Assembly: GCA_016209705.1 (NCBI GenBank)
Contig: JACQVR010000004.1
Location: forward strand, 1-60,276
DNA length: 60,276 nt
From: Planctomycetota bacterium
GTDB lineage: Bacteria; Planctomycetota; MHYJ01; JACPRB01
Direction: 5' to 3'
Below the pieces are notes generated by a model that did no database searches, was not told the origin of the DNA, and saw only the letters and a list, made by a program, of their open reading frames with translations. Shown here in pieces: positions 9,491-17,691 of this stretch (the first letter of the stretch is position 1; each line of letters starts with the position of its first letter). Both the position numbers and the translations under genes were made by a program.

Positions 9491-9533
9491 CCCGAATCTT
9501 CGCGCGCTCTTTCGCTTGCGAAAATTCGGGCTA
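9488..9533 (+). terminator. Long hairpin between binding-protein and kinase genes
   Basis: TAGCCCGAAT (9488-9497) pairs perfectly with ATTCGGGCTA (9524-9533), and TTCGC with GCGAA inside it, around a 14-nt loop. The left arm contains the upstream stop codon. The right arm overlaps a TAGAAT (9532-9537) that could be the kinase -10. There is no T run, so attenuation, mRNA processing or Rho-linked termination are the likelier roles. Confidence 0.55.
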
Positions 9534-9546
9534 GAATGAATAATTC

Positions 9547-11640
9547 ATGAGCCTCAAGTTCAAGCTCACGCTGGCGGGAGCGGCGGTCGTCCTGTTCCTC
9601 ACGGGAACGCTCACCCTCCTGTGGGTGAACGAGGCGCGGAGAACGCTGCACCACGAGCTCCATGCCCGCAGCGAGGCGCTGCTGCGAAACGCGGTTCGCA
9701 ATCTTCTTTACGACGTCAAGCTCGGAGACGTGGACCGAATCCGGGAGCGATTGCGCCTCATCCTGGTGGAACAGGACGCCATGTACGCGATTGTCCTCGA
9801 CGCCGCCGGGAATCCCATCGACTGGAAGGGGTCCCTCGTCTCCGCGCCGGCGGAAGGCGGCGAGGTCTGGAAAGCCGCCAAGGGCTATTTCGCCAAGATC
9901 CCCGGCTATCCCCCGACGCCGGAAATGGCCGTCGAATCGACCGATCTTCGGCTCGCCGGCCATCGGATCATCCAGATCAGCGCCGCTCTCGTGGACCGGA
10001 AGCAGGTGGAGCAGGACGACCCCCTCGGAGGCCGCTCGCCGGTCGAAAAGGTCGCCAAAGTGGGAACTCTTCATCTGGGGATCTCCACGTCGCGCACGGA
10101 AGAGGTCATCGGTGCCACGATTCGCCGCGGTCTCGCGCTGGGCGCCGCCGTCCTCGCCGGAACGCTGATCCTCCTCGTCGTCCTGATCCGGCTTCTGGTC
10201 CGCCCGATTCTCGTCCTCACCCACGGCACGCAGCAGATCGCCGCCGGCGACCTTTCCCATCGCGTGGGACTCCAAGGACGTGACGAGATCGCGCAGCTCG
10301 GCTCCGCCTTCGACACGATGGCGGCGCAAATCGAATCGGCCCAAGCGGCGCTGCTCAAGACCAACCGGGACCTCCAGGAATGGAACGCCAATCTGGAGCG
10401 GGAGGTCCGCAAGCGGACCCTGGAACTCCAGGAGGCCAACCAGGAACTCCAGCGGGAAGTGATCGAGCGCAAGCGCGCCGAAGAAGCGGTCAAACGAAGC
10501 GAAGCGCGGCTTCTGGAAGCGCAGGAACTGTCGCTCGTCGGAAACTGGGAGTGGGACGTGGTCAAGAATCGCGTGATCTGGAGCGACGCGCTGATGCGCA
10601 TTTACGGCCTGACGCCCGAGATGTTCAAGGGAACCTACGAAGGGTTCCTCGAACGCGTCCATCCGGACGACCGGGAGCCCGTGGCCAAGATGGTGGAGCG
10701 CTCGTACCGGGACCATACGCCGTTCTCGTTCGATCACCGCATCGTCCGTCCGGACGGAACGGTCCGCACGCTGCAGGCGCTCGGAAAAGTGGTGACGGAC
10801 GCGGACGGGAACGTGGTCCGCTTGGTCGGCACGGGGCAGGACATCACGGAGCGCAAGAACATGGAAGAGGAGTTGATCCGCTCCAACACCGAGCTGGAGC
10901 GTTTCGCGTACGTGGCCTCCCACGACCTTCAGGAACCCCTGCGCATGGTGGCCAGCTTCGTCCAACTCCTGGCCCGGCGCTACCGCGGAACGCTCGACGA
11001 GGACGCCGATGAGTTCATTCGGTACGCCACCGAAGGGGCCGTGCGGATGCAGACGCTCATCCAGGACCTGCTGGGCTATTCTCGACTCGGCACTCCGTTG
11101 AAGGCCTTGGAGCCCACGGACTGCGGCGCCGCCTTGAACCAGGCCCTGGGCAACCTCAAGAACGCCATCGTGGAGTACGGCGCCATCGTGACGTTCGATC
11201 CCCTGCCGACCCTGATGGCCGACCCGTCCCAGATCGCGCAGCTCTTCCAGAACCTGATCAGCAACGCCGTCAAGTTCCGCGGATCCCAGCCTCCGCGGGT
11301 GCACGTCTCCGCCCTGCTTAAAGGGGGCGAATGGATCTTTTCGGTCCGCGACAATGGGATCGGGATCGACCCGAAATACAACGAGCGCATCTTCATGATG
11401 TTCCAGCGGCTCCATCCGCGCGACACGTACCCGGGAACCGGGATCGGGCTGGCGATCTGCAAGAAAATCGTGGAGCGCCATCGGGGACGGATCTGGGTGG
11501 AATCGCAGGCCGGCCAGGGCGCCACGTTTTTTTTCACCATCCCCAGCGGCGCCGAGGCGCCCGACGCGGGCTTGGCGAAGACGGAGCGGACGCCTGAAAC
11601 GGCGGTCCAGCCCCTCGGACCTCAAGCTCCAGGAACATGA
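9547..11640 (+). CDS. Membrane-bound PAS sensor histidine kinase
   Basis: The 697-residue kinase has TM1 at about 8-26, a periplasmic sensor region of about 165 residues, TM2 at about 198-218, HAMP (220-272), a coiled coil, a PAS domain with PAC (about 325-440), HisKA with His459 in ASHDLQEPLR, and HATPase_c with NLISNAVKF, DNGIGID and GTGIGLAICKK. The HDLQEP H-box is typical of phytochrome-like kinases that pair with Rcp1-type receivers, and such a receiver is next. The periplasmic loop could read the upstream binding protein. TAGAAT lies 9 nt before ATG 9547, so the mRNA may have almost no leader. Confidence 0.92.
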   Translation: MSLKFKLTLAGAAVVLFLTGTLTLLWVNEARRTLHHELHARSEALLRNAVRNLLYDVKLGDVDRIRERLRLILVEQDAMYAIVLDAAGNPIDWKGSLVSAPAEGGEVWKAAKGYFAKIPGYPPTPEMAVESTDLRLAGHRIIQISAALVDRKQVEQDDPLGGRSPVEKVAKVGTLHLGISTSRTEEVIGATIRRGLALGAAVLAGTLILLVVLIRLLVRPILVLTHGTQQIAAGDLSHRVGLQGRDEIAQLGSAFDTMAAQIESAQAALLKTNRDLQEWNANLEREVRKRTLELQEANQELQREVIERKRAEEAVKRSEARLLEAQELSLVGNWEWDVVKNRVIWSDALMRIYGLTPEMFKGTYEGFLERVHPDDREPVAKMVERSYRDHTPFSFDHRIVRPDGTVRTLQALGKVVTDADGNVVRLVGTGQDITERKNMEEELIRSNTELERFAYVASHDLQEPLRMVASFVQLLARRYRGTLDEDADEFIRYATEGAVRMQTLIQDLLGYSRLGTPLKALEPTDCGAALNQALGNLKNAIVEYGAIVTFDPLPTLMADPSQIAQLFQNLISNAVKFRGSQPPRVHVSALLKGGEWIFSVRDNGIGIDPKYNERIFMMFQRLHPRDTYPGTGIGLAICKKIVERHRGRIWVESQAGQGATFFFTIPSGAEAPDAGLAKTERTPETAVQPLGPQAPGT

Positions 11641-11680
11641 TACGACCCGCGCGAATCCCAGCACGAAGGTACGGAAACGC

Positions 11681-12118
11681 ATGAAGAATCCACAGCCGAT
11701 CGAGTTGTTGCTCGTGGAAGACAATCCCGGGGACATCCGCTTGACGGAGGAGGCGTGGAAGGAAAGCCGCAGCCTTTACCGTCTGAACGTGGTCAGTGAC
11801 GGCGTGGAGGCGCTGGCGTTCCTGCGGAAGGAAGGCCCCTACGCGCGGACGCCCCGGCCCGATATGATTTTCATGGACCTCAATCTTCCCAAGCGGGACG
11901 GCCGGGACGTGCTCCAAGAGATCAAGAGCGATCCCGTCCTCCGATACATTCCGGTCATCGTGATGACCACGTCCAACGCCGACCAGGATGTGCTGAAGAG
12001 CTATTCCCTGCACGCCAATTGCTACATCTCCAAGCCGCTGGACATCGACCGCTTCATCCAGGTGATCCGGACCATCGAGGAATTTTGGATCAATATCGTC
12101 ACGCTGCCTCCGAGGTGA
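11681..12118 (+). CDS. Rcp1-like single-domain response regulator
   Basis: The 145-residue receiver has the LLVEDNPGDIRL start typical of Rcp1-type regulators, acceptor Asp66 in FMDLNLP, and the conserved Lys118 in YISKPLD. It has no output domain, so it probably relays phosphate between the upstream HDLQEP kinase (9547-11640) and the receiver-GGDEF protein that begins 4 bases after its stop. The order kinase, receiver, receiver-GGDEF fits a phosphorelay ending in c-di-GMP. Confidence 0.92.
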   Translation: MKNPQPIELLLVEDNPGDIRLTEEAWKESRSLYRLNVVSDGVEALAFLRKEGPYARTPRPDMIFMDLNLPKRDGRDVLQEIKSDPVLRYIPVIVMTTSNADQDVLKSYSLHANCYISKPLDIDRFIQVIRTIEEFWINIVTLPPR

Positions 12119-12122
12119 CCTC

Positions 12123-13004
12123 ATGAACGCGAGCCCCATTCGCGTGCTGTTGATCGAAGACAATCCCGGCGACGCCCGGTTGGTTCAGGAATACCTGGCG
12201 GAAGCTCCCCGCGCCGAGTTTTCGTTCGATACCGCCGACCGCTTGGGGGAGGGTTTGTCGCTTCTTTCCAGGAACGAGTACGACGTGGTCCTTCTCGACT
12301 TGTCGCTGCCGGATGCCCGCGGCATGGACACGTTCATCATGCTCCGGAACCAGGGGGCTCCCGTGCCGGTCGTCGTCCTGACCGGACTGGACGACGAATC
12401 GCTCGGACTCAAAGCGATGAAGGAGGGAGCCCAGGATTACCTGGTCAAGGGACAGGTCAGCACCCATAGTCTGGCCCGGTCCATCCGGTACGCCATCGAG
12501 CGGCATCGCATGCAGCGCGAGCTTGAAAGCCTTTCCCTGACGGACGAATTGACCGGGTTGCACAACCGCCGCGGATTCACGACGCTGTCACAGCAGCACC
12601 TGAAGCTGGCCCGCCGCCTGAAGGAGCCCTTGATCCTGGCGTTCATCGACCTCGACGGACTGAAGCGGATCAACGACACGTATGGGCACTCCGAGGGCGA
12701 CATCGCGCTGATCCAAACCGCCGAAATCCTGAGAAAAACGTTTCGCGATTCGGATCTGATCGCGCGGCTGGGGGGCGATGAATTCACGGTGCTGGCGATC
12801 GACGCGGATCGGGACAACGCCGTTGTGAAGCGGCTCCAGGAAAATTTCAAGACCTACAACAGCCTGAAGCGGCATCCCTACGAGCTGTCCGTCAGCGTCG
12901 GGATCACCCGCATCGAGCCCGACGCGGACTTCAACCTGGAGGACGTGCTCAGCCAGGCGGACCGCCGGCTTTACGAGGAAAAACGAAGAAAGAAATCCTC
13001 GTAG
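12123..13004 (+). CDS. Response regulator with GGDEF diguanylate cyclase output
   Basis: The 293-residue protein has a receiver (residues 1-125, phosphoacceptor Asp59 in LLDLSLP) and a GGDEF domain. The catalytic GGDEF at 217-221 is intact. The product-inhibition I-site RDSD (208-211) sits exactly five residues upstream, so both cyclase activity and feedback control are predicted. It makes c-di-GMP from two GTP. It follows the Rcp1-like receiver by 4 bases and is the likely output of the module starting at 6188. Confidence 0.93.
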   Translation: MNASPIRVLLIEDNPGDARLVQEYLAEAPRAEFSFDTADRLGEGLSLLSRNEYDVVLLDLSLPDARGMDTFIMLRNQGAPVPVVVLTGLDDESLGLKAMKEGAQDYLVKGQVSTHSLARSIRYAIERHRMQRELESLSLTDELTGLHNRRGFTTLSQQHLKLARRLKEPLILAFIDLDGLKRINDTYGHSEGDIALIQTAEILRKTFRDSDLIARLGGDEFTVLAIDADRDNAVVKRLQENFKTYNSLKRHPYELSVSVGITRIEPDADFNLEDVLSQADRRLYEEKRRKKSS

Positions 13005-13064
13005 ATCACTTACTCCGCTTCGTGTCCGGGCGGCCGGAATCAATCTATAATCCCACGCACTCGC

Positions 13065-13903
13065 GTGGACACGCATACAGCTTTTCTCATGGCGCTGGCG
13101 GCGTTCGTGTCGGCCGCCGTCACCGCCGCCCTCGCGCGGCGCTCGCACCGCCGCCAGGCGGCCCGCGATCGCGCCGTCGCCCGCCGCCACCGGGACGAGG
13201 AGCAGGCCGCGCTCATGGGCACCATCGCCAGCGGCCTCGCCCACGAAATCCGGAATCCCCTGAGCACGCTGTCGATGAACCTACAGATGCTTCAGGAGGA
13301 CTGGGCCGATCCCATCACCGAGCGCGAACAGCGCGGCTCCCGTCGTATCGAGGTCCTCCTGAAGGAAGTGCGGCGCCTCGAAGACACGCTGAACCACTTT
13401 CTGAAATTCGCGGCCGGGCATCGCCTGCGGATCGAACGCGTGGTCCTGAATGCGCTGGCGGACGAGCTGCTCGATTTCATCACCCCCCAAGCCAACCGCG
13501 CGAACATTCGCGTCCACCGCGCGTTTCACTCCGCGGTTCCGCCCGTCCAGGCGGATCCGAATCTGCTGCGGCAGGCGCTCCTGAACCTGCTTCTGAACGC
13601 CATCCAGGCCATGCCGCAGGGCGGGGACCTCGAGGTCCGGACCGAACCGGCCCCCGACGGGCCGCGGGTTCACATCCGGGATACCGGCGTCGGCATCCCG
13701 CCGGAGCATCTCGAAAAGATCTTCAACCTGTATTTCTCCACCACACCCTCCGGCACGGGCCTCGGCCTTCCCATGGCGCGCAAGATCATCGAGGAGCACG
13801 GAGGGACCTTGACCGTGACCAGCGCGGCCGGCCGGGGATCCACGTTCACGATCCATCTGCCCATGCTTGACGCCCGCAGCGTTCCCCACGACGATAGGAA
13901 CCC

Positions 13904-13907
<4 letters not shown>
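13065..13907 (+). CDS. NtrB-like histidine kinase with one membrane helix
   Basis: The 280-residue kinase starts at GTG, with one N-terminal transmembrane helix (about 7-25) and no recognisable sensor domain. HisKA has His60 in GLAHEIRNPLSTL, followed by HATPase_c with NLLLNAIQAM, DTGVGIPPEHL and GTGLGLPMARK. The HEIRNPL box is typical of NtrB/ZraS-type kinases that control sigma54 activators. The next gene is such an activator and overlaps by 4 bases (GTGA), so the two form a two-component pair. A TATAAT at about 13046 is a candidate -10. Confidence 0.9.
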
Positions 13908-15271
<1,364 letters not shown>

Positions 15272-15291
15272 CACCAACCCGGACGCTTCTT

Positions 15292-15966
15292 ATGCCGAGA
15301 TTCACGATCGCCCGACATGACGTCTCCGAAAAGACCAAGAATCACTTCGACCTTTTCCTGGAACGCGAACAAATGTTGAAGAGCTGGCGTCTCCACAGCG
15401 CCGAGTTTGAAGAGCCCCAGAAGGCGTTTGAAGCCCGGGATCACAAACTGAAGTACCTCGACTTCGAGGGCCCCCTTTCAGACAACCGGGGGGACATCGC
15501 GATCTGGGATACCGGTCTGTACCTGGAGGATCTCTGGAGTCCGACGGTCGTTCAGGTCGCCCTCCGCGGGAAGAAAGTGCGCACGCGCCTGCGTCTATCC
15601 CTGGATCGGAACGCGCCGGAGCCGGGGGTCTGGACGCTGGAAGATACCACGCCCAGAGTCCGCCGATTGGCCGCCTCGTTCCTGCGGGAACCCACTCCCG
15701 ATCCGCCTCCCACGCCGGATCTGGAGCGAATCGCGGACGGCCTGGTTCGCGAAGAGCAGCATCTCGTGCTGATCGTGAACCAGTTCCTTCAGGCGGCTCC
15801 CGTCGAATGGTCCCGCGTCGCCCTCGACGAGGAACTTCACGGCGACATCCGCCGCGCGCTCGCGCGGTGGCGCCACCCCTGGCTGGAGGCGGCCCATCAT
15901 CGGGCCGAGAGGCTTGACGAGATGGCCCGAGCCGTCATGAACGCCAAGCCGCCGCGTTCCTCATGA
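15292..15966 (+). CDS. Stand-alone LigD 3'-phosphoesterase-like protein
   Basis: The N-terminal half of this 224-residue protein follows the DNA ligase D phosphoesterase pattern: ARHD, HFDLFLE, LKSWRL, then DHKLKYLDFEGPL and IAIWDTGLY, matching the family's EHD..HYDLRLE..LKSWA..DHP..Y..FEG..VWD scheme. That domain trims 3' phosphates or ribonucleotides during end joining. The C-terminal half (about 120-224) is alpha-helical and unassigned. No ligase, primase or Ku gene is adjacent. The family catalytic residues are only partly identifiable, so activity is uncertain. ATG 15292 is 20 bases after the NtrC-like gene; the 3' end overlaps convergent miaA by 6 bases. Confidence 0.6.
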   Translation: MPRFTIARHDVSEKTKNHFDLFLEREQMLKSWRLHSAEFEEPQKAFEARDHKLKYLDFEGPLSDNRGDIAIWDTGLYLEDLWSPTVVQVALRGKKVRTRLRLSLDRNAPEPGVWTLEDTTPRVRRLAASFLREPTPDPPPTPDLERIADGLVREEQHLVLIVNQFLQAAPVEWSRVALDEELHGDIRRALARWRHPWLEAAHHRAERLDEMARAVMNAKPPRSS

Positions 15967-16857
15967 GGTTCTCTCGATCCGGCCGCGTTCCTCGAGGAGG
16001 CGCGCCGTTTCTTCCGGATCCTCGCGGGCGTCAACGAAGACGGCTTCCGGAAAACTCCGCAGCCACGTCTCCTGACGGCGAACGAATCGGAGCGTATCCC
16101 GCACGATGCGCGCTTCCGCTTCGATGAGATCGATCTTGCCGTCGAGATAGTCCAGGATTTCCCGATAGCCGACGGCGGCGCGCCCTTCCCGGCTCCACGG
16201 ACGAGATCGTAGCCTTTGCACCTCGTCCACGAGCCCCTTCTCGAACATGCGCCGAACCCGCGCCTGGATGCGCGGCCGCAGATCGCTTCGGCGGAGGCAC
16301 CACAGAGGTCCGGTCGCGCGGCGGCGCTGGAACTGCGTCTGCCACCGGCTGATGGGCTCCCCCGTTTTTCGATACACCTCGACCGCGCGCACGAGCCGCT
16401 TGAGGTCGTTCGGATGGATGCGTCGCGCCGCGACCGGGTCGACGCGCTCTAGCTCCTCGTGAAGCGCCGGGGGGCCGGCCGCCAGCAGTTCCCGCCGGAG
16501 GCCCGCGTCCGCCATGGGTCCCTCGAAGAGTCCGTACGCATGCGCCTTGTAATAGAGCGCCGTTCCCCCCACAAACAACGCCCGCCGCCCGCGCGATTGA
16601 ATCTGCGCCTGCGCGCGTCGCGCGTCGTCCACGAAGCGGCCCGCGCTGTAGGCGTCCGCCGGATCGCAGATATCGATCAGGTGATGGGCGATGCGTTCCC
16701 GGAGACGGCGGTCCGGTTTCGCGGTGCCGATGTCCATGCCGCGATACACCTTCATGGAGTCCACGGACACGATCTCCGCGCCGAGGCGCTCGGCGAGAAT
16801 CACGGCCGCCTCGTGTTTCCCGGCCGCCGTCGGCCCCATGAGATAGATCGTATCCAT
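15961..16857 (-). CDS. miaA: tRNA dimethylallyltransferase
   Basis: The 298-residue enzyme transfers a dimethylallyl group to A37 of tRNAs reading UNN codons. Family marks are the N-terminal P-loop, VSVDSMKVYRGMDIGTAKP, HHLIDICDPADAYSAGRF and VGGTALYYKA. The P-loop reads GPTAAGKH: position 15 is His where almost all P-loop enzymes have Ser or Thr. The start ATG lies one base after a tandem pair of 31-bp palindromes that fills the whole gap to purQ. CTTAAT in the palindrome, 6 nt before the ATG, could be a -10 for a leaderless mRNA. Confidence 0.92.
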   Translation of the reverse strand: MDTIYLMGPTAAGKHEAAVILAERLGAEIVSVDSMKVYRGMDIGTAKPDRRLRERIAHHLIDICDPADAYSAGRFVDDARRAQAQIQSRGRRALFVGGTALYYKAHAYGLFEGPMADAGLRRELLAAGPPALHEELERVDPVAARRIHPNDLKRLVRAVEVYRKTGEPISRWQTQFQRRRATGPLWCLRRSDLRPRIQARVRRMFEKGLVDEVQRLRSRPWSREGRAAVGYREILDYLDGKIDLIEAEARIVRDTLRFVRRQETWLRSFPEAVFVDAREDPEETARLLEERGRIERTS

Positions 16858-16858
16858 T

Positions 16859-16920
16859 GTTACATTAAGTTTTGAGAATTATTTGTAACGCTACAATAAG
16901 TTTTGAGAATATATTGTAAC
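16859..16920 (-). repeat. 31-bp AT-rich palindrome, two tandem units
   Basis: Units at 16859-16889 and 16890-16920 abut with no spacer; the second begins GCTAC instead of GTTAC. Together they fill 62 of the 65 bases between miaA ATG (16857) and purQ stop (16923). The same family occurs at 3986, 20621 and 27317. Confidence 0.88.
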
Positions 16921-16922
16921 AG

Positions 16923-17687
16923 CTAGGTGAGGGCGGCGCGCGCGGACCGGAAAAAGGCGAGGCCGTCCGCTTCACGCTCGCCGCGTCGAGTCCACTGCGG
17001 GTGATGGGTGAAATCCAGGTGCTTCTCAGGATGAGGCATCAGGCCCAGCACGCGCCCCGTCGGATCGCAGATGCCCGCAATGCTCCGGATCGATCCGTTG
17101 GGATTCCAGGGATAGCCCGCCTCCGCTCCCGAAGGATCCACGTAGCGATATACGACCTGTCCGTTCGCCTCCAGGCGATCCAGCTCCATCTCGGGCGCGA
17201 CGAACCTCCCCTCCCCATGCGTGACCGCCGTCTCGAGCACGGTTCCCTCCCGCACCCAGACGCAGCGGGACGACACGGCGTTCAACCGCACCCATCGGTC
17301 CTCAAAATGGCCGGACTCATTCGGCGCCAGCGTGGCCCGTTGCCGCCCGCCCTCGAGCGGGTCCGGCAGAAGTCCCGCCTTGACGAGCGCTTGAAAGCCG
17401 TTGCAAATCCCCATGACCAGCCGGCCCGCCCGGATGAAATCACGGATGGCGTCGCCCAGGCGGAGTCGCAGTTCATTGGCCAAGACGCGGCCCGAACCGA
17501 GGTCGTCTCCGTAGGAGAATCCTCCCGGCACGACCAGCAACTGATACGACCCGAACATGTCGGACCTTTCCACAAGCCGGTTCACGTGCAACAGATCCGT
17601 ACGAAATCCGGCGCGTTCACAGGCGACCACCGTCTCCCCATCGGTGTTCGTCCCGGCCGCCCGGAGGACCAGCGCACGAAGGGTCAT
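16923..17687 (-). CDS. purQ: Phosphoribosylformylglycinamidine synthase, glutaminase subunit
   Basis: This 254-residue class I glutamine amidotransferase releases ammonia from glutamine for PurL. The oxyanion region VVPGGFSYGDDLGSG, nucleophile Cys95 in GICNGFQAL and the His/Glu pair in LMPHPEKH are all visible. It starts 4 bases after the purL stop and is in the same operon. Its stop is 2 bases from the tandem palindromes upstream of miaA. Confidence 0.95.
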   Translation of the reverse strand: MTLRALVLRAAGTNTDGETVVACERAGFRTDLLHVNRLVERSDMFGSYQLLVVPGGFSYGDDLGSGRVLANELRLRLGDAIRDFIRAGRLVMGICNGFQALVKAGLLPDPLEGGRQRATLAPNESGHFEDRWVRLNAVSSRCVWVREGTVLETAVTHGEGRFVAPEMELDRLEANGQVVYRYVDPSGAEAGYPWNPNGSIRSIAGICDPTGRVLGLMPHPEKHLDFTHHPQWTRRGEREADGLAFFRSARAALT

Positions 17688-17691
17688 GTCG

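Noticed and set aside
8767..11736. 989-codon minus-strand frame opposite the kinase and binding-protein genes
   Set aside because: No recognisable domains and low-complexity composition; the plus-strand genes have full kinase motifs.
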